Of a stretch of 64,000 bases of DNA, positions 1 to 12,499 are shown piece by piece. The DNA comes from Ailurus styani (Eukaryota; Chordata; Mammalia; Carnivora; Ailuridae): contig LNAC01000858.1 of the NCBI GenBank assembly GCA_002007465.1, forward strand, positions 317,606 to 381,605, written 5' to 3'. Below the pieces are notes generated by a model, which was not told where the DNA came from, searched no databases, and was given only the letters and a program-made list of their open reading frames with translations. The translations under genes and the position numbers were made by a program. Each line of letters starts with the position of its first letter. Position 1 is the first letter of the stretch.

Positions 1-245
1 AAGAGCATGATTGCTGGATCAAATGGAATGAGTGTATAGTTTCTAAGAAATTGCCAAATTGTCTCTCAAAATGGCTGAACCATTTTGCATTCTCACCAGC
101 AACAAATGAGAGTTCCTGTTGTTACACATCCTCACCAGCATTTGGTGTAGTCAGTGTTTTGGATTTGGCCATTCTAATAGTTATATAGTGGTGTTTATTG
201 TTGTTTTAATTTGCAACTCCCTAATAACATAAGATGTTAAGCATC
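1..245 (-). mobile_element. Old L1 fragment (antisense, near ORF2 end)
   Basis: Reads as the reverse complement of the L1 ORF2 3' region ('gaaatgcaaatcaaaacc' style, heavily mutated). It is the first piece of one old minus-oriented L1 that resumes at 463-590, 2520-2827, 3277-4189 and 4376-5785, split by younger insertions. Confidence 0.7.
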
Positions 246-462
246 TTTTTTAAAAGATTTATTTATTTATTTGAGATAGAGAGGGAAGAAGAGAGCCTGT
301 GTGAGCAGGGGGAGGGGCAGAGGGACAGGGAGAGAGAATCTCAAGCAGACTCCCTGCTGAGTGTTGAATCCCACATGGAGCTCAATCCCAGGACTATGAG
401 ATCATGACCTGAGCCAAAATCAAGAGTTGGCTGCTTAACTGACTGAGCCATCCAGGTGTCCC
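246..462 (-). mobile_element. Can-SINE
   Basis: The T-rich tail and (TTTA) stretch come first, followed by the reversed tRNA-like body ending gccatccaggtgtccc. It is inserted into the old L1; flanking aagcatctttt and gagtacctttt look like a mutated target duplication. Confidence 0.9.
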
Positions 463-590
463 ATGAGTACCTTTTCTTATACATGTCATCTCTACATTTT
501 CTTTGGTGAGTTATCTATTCAGATATTTTGCCCATTGTTTCATCAGGCTGTTGGCTTTCTTACTGTTGAATTTTAACAGTTGTGTGTGTA
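463..590 (-). mobile_element. Old L1 fragment, continued
   Basis: Continuation of the L1 interrupted by the SINE, ending where the younger L1 begins. Reads as reversed ORF2 C-terminal sequence. Confidence 0.65.
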
Positions 591-2519
591 TTTTATTTTT
601 CCTCATTTATTTATTTAAATTTTTTTATTATGTTCAGTTTGATGTAGTGTTCAATGATTGATTAGTTGCATATAACACCCAGTGCTCATCACCACACGAG
701 CCCTCCTTAATACCCATCACCCAGTTACCCTCTCCCCCTACCCCCTCCCTTCTATAACCCTCAGTTTTGTTCCCGGAGTCCAGAGTCTCTCATGGTTTGT
801 CTTCCTCTCTGATTTTTTCTCACTCAGTTTTCTCTCCCTCTCCCTGTTGTCCTCCCTGCTATTCCTTATGTTCCACATATGAGTGAAAACATATGATAAT
901 TGCCTTTTTCTGCTTGAATTTTTTCACATAGCATAATCCCCCCCCAGTTGATGCAAATGGTGGGTATTCATCCTTTCTGATGGCTAATATTCCATTGTTT
1001 ATATGAACCACATCTTCTTTATCCATTCATGTGTTGAAGGACATCTTGTCTCCTTCCAAAGTTTAGGCTCTTATGGACACTGCTGTTATGAACATTGGGG
1101 TGCAGGGCCCCCTTCTTTTCACTACATCTGTATCTTTGGGGTAAATACCTAGTAGTACCATTGCTGGGTCATAGGGTAGCTCTATTTTTAATGTCTTGAG
1201 GAACCTCCATACTGTTTTCCAGAGGCTGTACCAGGTTGCATTCCCAGCAGCAGTGTAAGAGGGTTCCCCTTTCTCCATATCCTCACTAACACTTGTTCCC
1301 TGTCTTGTTAATTTTTGCCATTCTAACTGGTGTAAGGTGATATATCTCATTGTGGTTTTGATTTGTATTTCCCTGATGGCTAGTGATGAACATTTATTCA
1401 TGTGTCTGTTAAACTTTGTATGTCTTTTTTGGAGAAGTGTCTGTTCATGTCTTCTGCCCATTTCTTGACTGGATTATTTGTTTTTTGGGTGTTGAGTTTG
1501 AGAAGTTCTTTATAGATCTTGGATACCAGCCCTTTATCTGTAAGTCATTTGCAAATATCTTCTCCCATTTTGTGAGTTGCCTCTTAGTTTCGTTGACTGT
1601 TTCCTTTGGTGGGCAGAAGCTTTTTATCTTGATGAAATCTTAAAAGTTCATTTTTGCTTTTGTTTCCCTTACTTTAGAGACATGTCTTGAAAGAAGTTGT
1701 TGTGGTCAATGTCAAAGAGGTTATGGCCCGTGTTCTCCTCTAGGATTTTGGCAGATTCCTGTCTCACATTTAGGTCTTTCATCCATTTTGAGTTTATCTT
1801 TGTGTATGGTGTGAGAGAATGGTCCAGTCTCATTCTTCTGCATGTGACCATCCAATTTTCCCAGCATCATTTATTGAAGAGATGGTCTTTTTCCCATTGG
1901 ATATTCTTTCCTGCTTTGTTGAAGATTAGTTAACCATAGAGTTGAGGTCCATTTCTGGGGTCTCTATTCTGTTTCATTGATCTATGTGTCTGTTTTTGGG
2001 CCAATACCATGCTGTCTTGATGTTCACATCTTTGTCAGATAGCTTGAAGTCAGGCATTGTGATGCCCCCAGCTTTGGTTTTCTTTTTCAACAATCCCCTG
2101 GTGATTTGGGGTCTTTTCTGCTTCCATAAAAATTTTAGGATTGTTTGTTTCAGCTCTGTGAAAAATGTTGATGGCATTTTGATAGGGATTGAACTGAATG
2201 TGTAGATTGCTCTGGGCATCTTCACAATGTTTATTCTTTCAATTCAAGAGCATGGAATGTTTTTCCATCTCATTGTGTCTTCCTCAGTTTCTTTCATAAG
2301 TCTTCTGTAGTTTCTAGCATACAGATCCTTTACCTCTTTTGTTAGGTTTATTCCTAGGTACCTTAGGGTTTTGGGTGCTATTGTAAATGGAACTGATTCT
2401 TAATTTCTCTCTTTTCAGTAATATCATTAGTGTATAGGAATGCAACTGATTTCTTTTCATTGATTTTGTATCTTGACACATTGCTGAATTGCTGTATGAG
2501 TTCTAGCAATTTGGGGGTT
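591..2519 (-). mobile_element. Carnivore L1, 5'-truncated, nested in older L1
   Basis: The reversed carnivore L1 3' UTR (caacacccagtgctcatca type) is followed by reversed ORF2. Conceptual minus-strand peptides such as [20 protein letters not shown] are L1 ORF2p C-terminal sequence. Stops and frameshifts make it inactive. Flanks tgtgtatttta (left) and ttgtatatttta (right) look like a diverged target duplication within the older L1. Confidence 0.85.
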
Positions 2520-2827
2520 CTTTGTATATTTTAGATAGCAGTCAAAGGACTGCTTTCATATCAGATATGTCTCTTGTAAATTTTTTCTCCTAGTGTGACT
2601 TGTCTCCTCATCCTTTTGACAGTGCCTTTTGAAAAGCAGAAAGTTTTAATTTTAATGAAGTCCAGTTTATCAATTATTTCTTGAATCATGATGTATTTGG
2701 TGTTATATCTAAAAAGTCATTGCCAAACTCAAGTTCATCTAGATTTTCTTTTATGTTATCTTTGCACTTTACAATTAGGTTTATGACCCATTTCAAGTTA
2801 ATATTTTTAAATGATGTAAAATCCTGA
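2520..2827 (-). mobile_element. Old L1 fragment, continued
   Basis: The older L1 resumes with the reversed ORF2 region 'tcagatatgtctcttgtaaat...' and runs to the pyrimidine microsatellite. Confidence 0.65.
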
Positions 2828-2915
2828 TTCTTTCTTTCTCTCTCTCTTTCTTTCTTTTTCTTTTCCTTCTTTCTTTCTTTCTCTCTCTTCTTTCTTTTCT
2901 TTCTTTTTTTCTATT

Positions 2916-2970
<55 letters not shown>

Positions 2971-3010
2971 CTCTCCCTTTCTCTCTCTCTCCCTTTCTTT
3001 CTTTCTTTCT

Positions 3011-3042
<32 letters not shown>

Positions 3043-3046
3043 TCAT

Positions 3047-3101
<55 letters not shown>

Positions 3102-3104
3102 CTT
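2828..3104. repeat. (TTTC)n microsatellite, about 277 bp
   Basis: A nearly pure pyrimidine TTTC/TCTC tract that grades into the T-rich tail of the adjacent SINE, and was probably seeded by that tail. It has an extreme purine/pyrimidine strand bias. The long Lys/Glu/Arg reading frames here are artefacts. Confidence 0.97.
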
Positions 3105-3276
3105 TTTTTTCTGAGAGAGACACAGCGAGGGAGGGAACACAAGCACGGGAGTGGGAGAGGGAGAAGCAGGCCTCCTGCTAAGCAGGGAGCCCGATGTGTG
3201 GCTCGATCCCAGGACCCTGGGGTCATGACCTGAGCTGAAGGCAGACGCTTAATAACTGGGCCACCCGGGTGCCCCC
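3105..3276 (-). mobile_element. Can-SINE
   Basis: Reversed tRNA-like body ending ccacccgggtgcccc, adjoining the TTTC tract that replaces its tail. Confidence 0.9.
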
Positions 3277-4189
3277 GATACTTCTTTCTGCATGTGGATA
3301 TCCAGTCGTTTCAACACCATTTATTGAAAAATCTGTCATTCTCCATTGTGTTACTTTTGTTCTTTTTTCAAAGATCACTTGACTATATTTGTGTGAGTCT
3401 ATTTCTGGGCTTTCTATTCTCTTCCATTGATCTATTATTCCTTTCTTTCACCATTCTTTATGCCATATTATCTTGATTACTGTAGCTTTATAGTAAGTCT
3501 TAAAGTTTGTAGTGTCATTCCTCTGACTTTGTTTTTCTCTTTCAATATTATATTGGCTATTCTGGGTTTTTGCCTCTCTATATTAATTTTAGCATTAGTT
3601 TGTATCCATAAAATATTTCTGGTATTTTGATTGGGATTACATTTACTCCATTGAATCTATACACCAAATTGGGAAGAACTGACATCCTGGCAATATCGAG
3701 TCTTCCTATTCATAAACATGGAATACCTCTCCATTTGTCTAGTTATTCTTTTATTTCTTTCATCTGAGTTTTGTAATTTTTCCACATATAGATCTTGTAC
3801 ATTTTTTTGTTAGGATATTTAAGTTTTTCACTTTGGGGCAGTGCTGATGCAAATAGTATTATGTTTTTAATTTCAAATTCCACTTGTTTATTGCTGGCAT
3901 GTAGGAAAATTATTGGCATTTGTATATATCCTTGTAGCCTGCAACCTTGTTATAATTGTTTATTAGTTCCAGGAGTTTTGTTGTTCATTCTTTCAGATTT
4001 TCTACATAGGCAATCACGTCATTTGTGAACAAAGATGGCTTTCTTTTTTTCCAATCAGTAAATTTTATTTCCTTTCCTTATCTTATTGTATTAGTAAGAC
4101 TACCAGTATTATGCTGATTTAATTTCCTTATGGAATTTCTTTAACAGATATAGCCCTATTCAGATTATTTTTTCTTTTCTTTTCTTTTC
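3277..4189 (-). mobile_element. Old L1 ORF2 (RT region), continued
   Basis: Reversed L1 ORF2 with many stops; the same element as above, interrupted next by a SINE. Confidence 0.75.
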
Positions 4190-4375
4190 TTTTTTTTAAA
4201 AGATTTTAGTTATTTATTTGAGAAAGAAAGAATGAGCAGGGACGAAGGGCAGAGGGAGAGGGAGAAGCACACGCCCTGCTAAGCAGGGAGCCCAATGTGG
4301 GGCTCCATCCCCAGATCCCGGGATCATGACCTGAGCCAAGGCAGATGCTTAACTGATTGAGCCACCCAGGCGCCT
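4190..4375 (-). mobile_element. Can-SINE
   Basis: T-rich tail, reversed body, ends gccacccaggcgcct. Confidence 0.93.
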
Positions 4376-5785
4376 CTAGATTGTCTGTTTTTTCTTGTGT
4401 GAGCTTTGGTACATTCTGTCTTTTGAGGAATTGGTTCATTTCATCTAGGTTATCACATTTGCTTGTTTATAGTATTCCTTTATTATCTTTTTAATGTCCC
4501 CAGGATCTGTAGTGATGTCCTAACTTTCATTTCTGATATTAGTAACTTGTGTCTTTTTTCTTTGGACAGGGTAGAGGTTAATCAGTTTTATCTTTTAAAA
4601 GAATTAGCTTTTGGTTTCATTGTTTTTCTCTATTGGTTTCTGTAGTCAGTTTCATTGATTTCTGCCCTAGTTAATACTTTTCTTTTGCTTACTTTGGATT
4701 TATTCTTTCTTTTTTGGTTTTCTAAGGTGGAATCTTAGATGATTGGTTTCAGAACTTTCTTCTACAAGGCTACAAGTTTCCCTCTAAACAGTGTTTTCAC
4801 TGCATCCCCCTAAATTTGATAAGTTGTATTTTCATTTAGTTAAAAATATTTTAAAATTTCTATTGAGAGTTCCTTGACTCACATGTTATTTAGAAATGTA
4901 TCACTTAATCTCCAAGTATTTGGGAATTTCCCAGCTATCTTTCTATATTGATCTCTAGTTTAATTCCATTGTGGTCTTAGAGCATACACTGTGTAATTTT
5001 TATTCTTTTAAATTTGTTAATGTGTGTTTTAGATATAGAGTGTGGTCTATCTTAATGTTCCATGTGAGCTTAAGAAGAATCTGTTTTCTGCTATTGTTAG
5101 ATGAAAGAGTCTGTAGTTGTTAACTATATCAGTTAATTCATGGTGCTGTTGAGTTCAACTATGTCTTCACTTGTTTTCTGCCTACTGGCTCTGTCCATTT
5201 CTGATAGAGGGCTGTTGAAGTCTCCAACTATAATAGTGGATTCATCTATTTCTTCTAGCAGTCCTATCAGTTTTTAACCTCATGTATTTTAATCCCCTGT
5301 TGTTAGGCACAAATACATTGAAGATTGTTGTGACTTCTTGGAGCCAAGAGTCCCCTGCTCCACGGCTTGGACACTCTATCAGTTCGTGCACCCCCCATTT
5401 GTTCTGTGTTTCCGGGGATTCTAAAACCACAATGACCCACCTAGAATTCTTCCCTTTTCATCCTGAGTCCCTTTCAGAAAGAGATGTCTCTCACTGGAGC
5501 ATATTTCTAAGGATCCAATTTTGCATTCTAGTGTTATATTACTTTCTAGTAGCCAGTTTATAGAGGCTCCCTCCTCCCTCCATTTGTCTTCTAATATTTC
5601 CCCTCAGATTCACTTCTGCACACCTCTTACCTTGCAAGAAGCAGTCACTTTTCTGCTTGTAGAGTTTCAGATATATTTTCTAAGATCTCAGGCTGATTTT
5701 GTGGGTGTTTGGAATGGTTTGGTAGATATTCAGCTAAATTTAAGGGACCAGATAAAACAAGGTCCCCTATTCTTCTGCCATGAGA
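4376..5785 (-). mobile_element. Old L1, ORF2 N-terminal part to 5' end
   Basis: Reversed ORF2 endonuclease region to about 5335, then 5' UTR-like sequence ending ttcttctgccat. That is the reverse of the 'atggcagaagaa' start of many L1 5' UTRs, so the 5' end of this old L1 is probably retained near 5785. ORF1 seems mostly missing. Confidence 0.65.
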
Positions 5786-5910
5786 CTTACTTTAGATCCA
5801 AAGACAAATTGGTTGATATTGAAAGGATAGAAAAGATACTCTATGCAAACAGTAACCAAAAGAGTGCAGGGATACTTTGTATTATCAGCAATATAGTCTT
5901 TAAATAAAAA
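5786..5910 (+). mobile_element. Old L1 ORF2 fragment (sense)
   Basis: Reads as L1 endonuclease-domain sequence in sense orientation (RSKDK...ANSNQKSAG). It abuts an opposite-strand L1 5' end and resumes at 6263. Confidence 0.7.
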
Positions 5911-6262
5911 GTTATTAAGCTAAGTGAAATAAGTCAGTCAGAGAAAGAAAGTTATCTTGTAATTGCACTCATGTGGAATTTAAAAAAACAAAACAGAGGA
6001 TCATAGGGGGAGAAAGGGAAAAATAAAATAAGATGAAATCAGAGATGGAGACAAACCATAAAAGACTCTGAACTATAGCAAAAAAACTGAGGGTTGCTGG
6101 AGGGGAGTCTGGTGGGGGGGATGGTGTAACTGGGTGATGGGCATTAAGGAGGGCGCAAGATATAATGAGCACTGGATGTTATATGCAATGATGAATAACT
6201 GAACCCTACCTCTGAAACTAATGATACACTATATGTTAATTGAATTTAAATAAAAAACTTAA
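5911..6262 (+). mobile_element. L1 3' end, 5'-truncated
   Basis: Carnivore L1 3' UTR in sense orientation (gagacaaaccataaaagactc, gggcattaaggagggc) ending in an A-rich tail. Flanks aaaagttattaa and aaaaggttatta suggest a target duplication. Confidence 0.85.
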
Positions 6263-6850
6263 AAGGTTATTAAAAATTATATATTAATAAAAGGTTCAAT
6301 ACAGCAAGAAGCTATAAAAATATAAACAATTACATATATAATAAGATCAAAATAAGAAGCAAAAATAGGCAGAATCGGGGGAGGAACAGATATTTCTATA
6401 ATAACAAGGAGGTTTCAATCTCACTATCAATGATTGTACAACCAGACAGAAGATAAATAAGGAAACAGATGACTTGTACAACAAAGTAAACCAACTAGAT
6501 CTAACAAACATTTATAGAACACTGTACTAAATAACAGAATACACATTTGTGTCAAGTGCACATGGCCATTCTTTGGGAGATACCAAACATTAGGGCACAA
6601 ACTAAGTCTGAATAGATTGAAAAAGAAAGGTATTATACAAAGTCTTTTCTATGACCATAGCAGGTTCAAGTTAAAAATCAATAGAAGGAAAACTGGAAAA
6701 TTCAAGTTTGTGGAAATTAAGCAACACTCTCAAACAAACAATAGATCAAAGAAGAAATCACAAGGGAAATTAGAAAATACTGAGAGACAATGAAAAGGAA
6801 AAGACAATATATCAAAATTGGACTCAATAAAAACAGTGTTGGGGCGGGAA
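6263..6850 (+). mobile_element. Old L1 ORF2 fragment, continued
   Basis: Degenerate sense L1 ORF2 (endonuclease to linker region) full of stops. Confidence 0.65.
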
Positions 6851-6930
6851 TACATAGTTAAATAATACAAGAACATTGGAAAAATATGCCAAAGAGTAGG
6901 TTAAGCCACACTTTGAACTTTAAAAAATTG

Positions 6931-7093
6931 GGGCGCCTGGGTGACTCAGTGGGTTAAGGCCTCTGCCTTCGGGTCAGGTCATGATCTCAGGGTCCTGGGA
7001 TTGAGCCCTGCATCGGGCTCCCTTCTGAGCAGGGATCCTGCTTCCACCTCTCTTTGCCTACTTGTAAAAAAAACCCAAAAAACCAAAAAAACC
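6931..7093 (+). mobile_element. Can-SINE with perfect target duplication
   Basis: Begins gggcgcctgggtgactcag and ends in an A-rich tail. The 15-bp duplication aactttaaaaaattg occurs at 6916-6930 and 7094-7108. Confidence 0.98.
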
Positions 7094-7108
7094 AACTTTA
7101 AAAAATTG

Positions 7109-8171
7109 CATTTTTTCCACAAAAATATAGAACAACCTGAAGACAAATTCCTTGTGTGTTTGATTGTTAGAAGCATCATTCAAGCACTCCTTTCTTTGGT
7201 AAACCTCTACTAAGTAGGGCGCTGAAGTCCTGATGAGAATAAGTTTTTCTTAGGAATATGGAAGTGCTTCTAAAAATTGAGTTCAATGTCTCCTCAAGTC
7301 CTTGTCAAAATTTTCTATCAACCCAGAAGATGAGTTCTCAAACTGTGGCGCAAGTCATGCCCCCATGAACTCTATATATTGGCAGGGAATCCTCTACTAC
7401 TTTAAATGGTGTTTTGTTTTTTTTTTCTAGGTCCTTACACACCTGTGACGAAGAATGTGAAACCTCATGGCTTTTGCCCATGATTAGAGCCAAGTCAGCT
7501 GCAGATCTCTGAGTCTTCTTTTTTTTAAGGCAGTCACTATGTGATTTCATTATGCAAAAGAACTCAGGATGTAGTTCCTGTGTTAAAAGGCATTATTGGT
7601 CACACATGAAATCACTTTCAATATAACAGGGAAACAACTTAGGGCAGCAGTGATATCACCTGCTGAAAGCATTTAGAGAATGTGAACGTGCGTGTTTGTG
7701 TTATTAGTACTATCCTCAATGTGACTTCTTTCTAGAATGTTTATACATCTTGTGTGTATGTCCGCTACTCTGGACTGCAGCAGAGAACACAGGTGACAAT
7801 AATTCAGCTTAGTTCTGTCTTTTAAAAGCTTCTATCAGAGAGAATCTTAGGGGGGTAAAGTGGAGATATAGAGTCATGGGGGGAGGGGCTTTTTATATCT
7901 TTGTTCAAAAGCAATTTCCTGGGAGCTAGACACTTAATATTTTGGACGAAGTCAGGTCAGCAAGTTAGTGGAGCCCAAGGTTTCAAGTACTTCAGAAATG
8001 GTGTCGTCAGATAGAGTTAGAAAAATTGATGCCACCACAGCGTGAGGAACTCCCATCCAATCAAGGCTAAGTCTCGTTTAGGTCTAATTTATCCTTTTGT
8101 TTTACCATGAATTATAATCTTGCTTTAAGCTTTTTAAAAGAGCACATTCACTTTGACTTTTAGCATTAGTA
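7109..8171. other. Unrecognised intergenic sequence
   Basis: About 1.06 kb downstream of the ZNF782-like gene. I see no family repeat and no convincing exon; the longest frames are short and lack codon structure. Confidence 0.5.
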
Positions 8172-8375
8172 AAATGATGACAGTTATTATTTATTGCCCA
8201 TTTACTCTGTGCCAGGTTTGGTTTTAAGTGATTAACATAGATTAATTCAGAAAATGCTCCCAAAATGGATTGTAGGTGATTACTATCACTGTGCACCTTC
8301 CACAGGTGAGGATACTGAGGAACATAAAAGAGAACTGACTTGCCCCAGGTCACAAAGCCAAACAGAAAGGGGAAG
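8172..8375 (+). mobile_element. MIR SINE
   Basis: Matches MIR order: tactctgtgccagg, gtgaggatactgaggaa, then ttgccccaggtcacaaagcca. An ancient mammalian tRNA-derived SINE. Confidence 0.85.
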
Positions 8376-8439
8376 GGAATAAATACCCAAGCAGAAAAGT
8401 CAATAAGCCACTTGGCACATGCTGGGTCTCCTAATATAC

Positions 8440-9600
8440 ATAATAAAGTTCACTTTTATGATTTTTAATCATGTAACTTATGTAATATAAAGTGCATGCA
8501 TTTTTTCTACATTTTGATGAGTTGCAACCTTTATTCAGCTTTGTAAACACTACACAATCTAAATATAGAACATTCCACCACACTAAAACATTCCCTTCTT
8601 CCTCTATCCAGTGAATCCCAAACCCCACTCCTAGGCAACCAATGATGTGCTTCCTATCCCTGTATTAGATGTCTTTTCTAGAATTTCATAGAAAAGGGAT
8701 GATATAGGTTCTTGTGCTTGGCTTCTTTTCCCAGACTAATCTTATTGAGGTTTATCAATGTTGATACATCCATTAGTAGTTCTTTCTATTGCTGAGTGCT
8801 ATTCCATTGTAAGGTAATATCACTGTTTACACAATTTCTCTCTTCATGGAGATTTTGGTTCTTTCTAATTTGGGGCTATTGTGAATAAAAGCTCCTTGAA
8901 CATCTTAATAAAATTCTTTAAAAAAACAAAAATTTTTTTTGGTACAGTTTGTTTATTCGGGGGCAAATATCTAGAACTAAAATTGTTGGTTTTAGGTAGG
9001 ATATTGTTAACTTTATAAGGAACTATTAAAGGGATTTGTAATACTATCACATTATAATTTTAATTTGCATTTCCTTGATGACTAAAGCTTTGAACATCTT
9101 TTCTAGCATTTATTGGCTATCTATATATCTTCTTTTCTGAAATGCCTGTTTTCTTTTTTCTTTCTTTTTTTATTATTATTATTTGCCCCAGGGGTACAGG
9201 TCTGTGAATCATCAGGCTTACACTTTTCACAGCATGAAATGCCTGTTTTAATCTTCTCCGGTTCTGCCCATTTTAACTAGGTTGTTTGTATTATTATTGC
9301 ATTATAAATTTTTTCCATTATCAGTACTCTTTACATATTGTGGATGCAAGTATTTTGTCAGATACAATTGTCAGATTAGAGACATTTTCTCCTAATCTGT
9401 GTTTTCTTTCCATTTTCATAATAAAATCTTGAAAAGCACTTTAAAAATTCATAAACAACTTTTTTGCTTTACTATTTTGTCTCAAAGTAAAATTACATTT
9501 TTCTTTTTTTTTTTTTAACAAGTTTGGTACTGTTAGCTATTTTGTTTAGGTCTATATTTCATTTTGAATTAAATATTTAATTATGATGTAAACATAAAGG
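8440..9600 (-). mobile_element. Old L1 3' region (L1M/L1ME type)
   Basis: Reversed 3' portion of an old L1 ('ttgctgagtgctattccattgta', 'tttggggctattgtgaataaa'), interrupted at 9153-9235 by a tiny younger L1 tail. Confidence 0.7.
9153..9235 (-). mobile_element. Very short L1 3' tail insertion
   Basis: About 83 bp of reversed carnivore L1 3' end (tttgccccaggggtacagg). It is flanked by a perfect 14-bp duplication, gaaatgcctgtttt, at 9139-9152 and 9236-9249. Confidence 0.9.
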
Positions 9601-9735
9601 TATATTTAAAATACACAATTATCCAATTATTTTATCACTATCTTTGAAAATAGTTATCCTTTCCCATCAAATTACACTGGAAAATTTACCAGAAATCCAC
9701 TGAAAATTTTCAGTTTTAGCTCAGAGAAGCAGAGA
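9601..9735. other. Unrecognised AT-rich sequence
   Basis: AT-rich, no feature seen. Confidence 0.4.
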
Positions 9736-10110
9736 ACAGGAAAAAGCATTGCTCCCATCCACAAAAGAAAACAGCTAGGGAGACTTTAAGTTAACAAGTT
9801 TTCTTGAATACATCAGATATCTGAGATTGCAGGGTAAAAACTAACACAGACTCTGGAGAGCTAGGTGGCTACAGAACCCAAGCAGTTGCTTCACTGAGCC
9901 AGAGAATGTCAAATGTTACATAAAATGGCTCTAGTGGAAAAGCTAGACAACATGCAAGATTAGATAGATTATTTCAGCAGAAAGATGGAAAGTTTAATCA
10001 AATTTAAATGCTAGAAATAAAAAACACAGTATCGTAAATGAAGAATGCCTTCAAAGGGCTCCTCAGTATACTTGATACGGCTGAGAAAATAATCAGTGAT
10101 ATTGAAGATA
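9736..10110 (+). mobile_element. Old L1 ORF1 fragment
   Basis: Sense-strand remains of L1 ORF1 coiled-coil region ('gatggaaagtttaatca', 'cgtaaatgaagaatgcctt', 'gctgagaaaataatcagtga'), decayed. Confidence 0.55.
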
Positions 10111-10225
10111 TGTGTGTGTGTATGCTTAAATGTATTTTTTCATTTTATGTATTTTAATGTTCACGAGCTTAGAATTTAAAGTATTTACAAGTTTAGTTTT
10201 AAAAACATCTTTACATGAAATATAC

Positions 10226-10275
10226 CTGCTTAACTGTATACCTGCTTAACTGCTTAACTACCTGCTTAACTGACT
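10226..10275. repeat. Short tandem array, unit about ctgcttaact
   Basis: Four to five imperfect copies of (ac)ctgcttaact. Confidence 0.75.
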
Positions 10276-10279
10276 GTAC

Positions 10280-10785
10280 ATTTACTGTTTTATTTAAATT
10301 CAATTTAATTAACAAATCTGTATTACTAGTTTCAGAGGTAGATTTTAGTGATTCCTCAGTTGCATACAACACCCAGTGCACATTACGTCAACTGCCCTCC
10401 TTAATACCCATCACCTAGTTGCCTCATTCCTCCACCCACCTCCCTTCCAGCAAACCTGTTTCCTATAGTTAAGAGTCTTTTATGTCTTGCCTCCCTCCTT
10501 CTTACTTTATTTTTCCTTCCCTTCCCCTATGTTCATCTTTTTCATTTCTTAAATTCCACAAGTGAAGTCACATGGTATTTATCTTTCTCTGATTAATTTC
10601 GCTTAGCATAATATCCTCTAGTTCCATCCACATTGCTGCAAATGGCAAGATTTCATTCTTTTTGATGGCTGAGTAATATTCCATCAGGTATGTACGTGCA
10701 TGTGTATGTGTGTGTGTAAACCACATTGTTATCCATTCATCTGTTGATGGACATCTAGGCTCTTTCCATATTTTGGCATATGTTT
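10280..10785 (-). mobile_element. L1 3' end, 5'-truncated
   Basis: Reversed carnivore L1 3' UTR (caacacccagtgcacatta) to 'gacatctaggctctttcca'. It contains a short internal TG run near 10700-10718. Confidence 0.9.
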
Positions 10786-11599
10786 TAAATGTATCGGTGA
10801 CCCTGAGATAATACAAAAGTACATAGAAAACAGTTTGGCTTCTTTGAAAAGAAACTGTTCACTAACAATAGCCTTTCCTATATGCACATGTCAGAAAGCA
10901 GCAGGAGAAATGAAATGCAGTATCGGATTCTGACTTTTCAGATATTTCCTGTAAAAGGTTTAATTTATTAATCTACATGTGGTAAAATATAGCTGATGTG
11001 ACTGAGCAAGGGGTATGTAATTCTATTATAATGATGTTGGGTTCCAGTACACATATAAATACCTGGTAAGTGGCATGCACATATACAAACTCATGTAGAT
11101 TAAAAAATGGAGACATCACAAAATATTCACATATATTCAATGCTGTTCAGTTTATGCAATTTATTTCTTATTCTTTTAAAGCAACTTATTCTAGTGAATG
11201 TCTACATTATCAATATTGTTATATTTAACTGTTTTCATAATACATATGTAACAAAAGTCCTATGGGGCAATTTCTAAGTAGATGCTATTACTTACCTTTC
11301 TCAAATTGATAGATTCTTCCCCTGTAACACATTCTGAGAAAGATTAAAGTTTGATAAGCTGTTGGAAAACTTTCATATATTTACAATTCAATGATCAGAT
11401 ATTTAACAAGATATTATTTTTTGGTAAAGGATTTCCTACATATGTTGAAATGTTGAATTTCTTCCACTAATATTTACCTGACTGGTGAGGAGGAGTTGTG
11501 GATAAAAACTATTTTCATTCAGTATATGGCCAGGGGTTTCTCCTGTGTCAGGTTCCTGATATATGTTGAGTTCAGATATCCACAGAAATCATATTCATA
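10786..11599. other. Unrecognised sequence downstream of ZNF782-like gene
   Basis: AT-rich and non-repetitive to my eye. It may hold the true transcript end (another minus-strand AATAAA at 11165-11160). Confidence 0.4.
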
Positions 11600-11678
11600 G
11601 GCTTTATTAGTTGAGGATTGGTGAGTATATGTCAGTATAGAGTATACTCAAGCCTGTAGAAACTCAGTAGAAAACAAA

Positions 11679-11684
11679 TTTATT
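11679..11684 (-). terminator. Candidate poly(A) signal AATAAA, distal
   Basis: AATAAA on the minus strand about 0.9 kb after the stop, in non-repetitive sequence. A second AATAAA lies at 11608-11603. Either could end the ZNF782-like transcript; RNA data would decide. Confidence 0.3.
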
Positions 11685-12499
11685 TCCTCACTGCAAAAAG
11701 ACTGGTTACATGGAGGAGAAAACTCCATTCCAGTCACTCTTTACCCTGTTTCCTTCCATCTTGTACTCTCCCATCTTCAGTGCATGAGCCCCATGGTTTC
11801 ACTGGGAATAATCACTCCATTCTGATAAGGGGCAGGATAAAACATTAATTTGAGGAATGTATTAAATGAGATATATCACTGACACCCACATCCTACTAGC
11901 CAGAGGTTATTAATATGACCCCATTCGGATGACACTGGTTGAGAAATTTAGACTAGGTGTGGCATGAGGGAAAAGAGGAAATGGTTATTGGTGAACAATT
12001 AATAGTCATTATATGACATATGGGGATTACTTCTGTGTAAGTCAAATTGAGGGCTAATTTATAATAGAATTCCTCACATCCATTACCTCACTATTTGTCT
12101 GTGTTGAAATACTGTGAGGTCTCTAACCTCTACGTATTTTCTGTTGTACTGAGAAAGCTGGCTTTTGGCTAAAGGTTATCAAACGCTTACTACATTCTCA
12201 GTTTTCTTATTGTGTCATTTCTCTGATGATGAGTAAATTTGGATAATTGACACAAGGTTTACCCATTTTAATACATTCCCAGACCTTTTCTGCAGTGAGT
12301 TTTCTGAGGACTGAATACAGAGTATTTCTCACATTCATTATCTTTGTAATTTCTTTGCTGGGTGAGTTCTCTGATCCATAATGAGGACTGCACTCTGGAT
12401 GAAAGGCTGCCCATATAAAATACATTCCAAAAATTTCTCTCCTGTGTAAGTTCTCTGATGTTTGTGAGGGTTGGTATCTTGCAGAGGAACTTGCAATCA

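Noticed and set aside
2793..3226. Long Lys/Glu/Arg-rich reading frames
   Set aside because: They are translations of the TTTC microsatellite and flanking SINE, with no codon structure.
8040..8060. Possible exon or RNA gene in the unique block 7109-8171
   Set aside because: No conserved motif, no convincing splice pair and no tRNA or snoRNA boxes seen; left as unrecognised.
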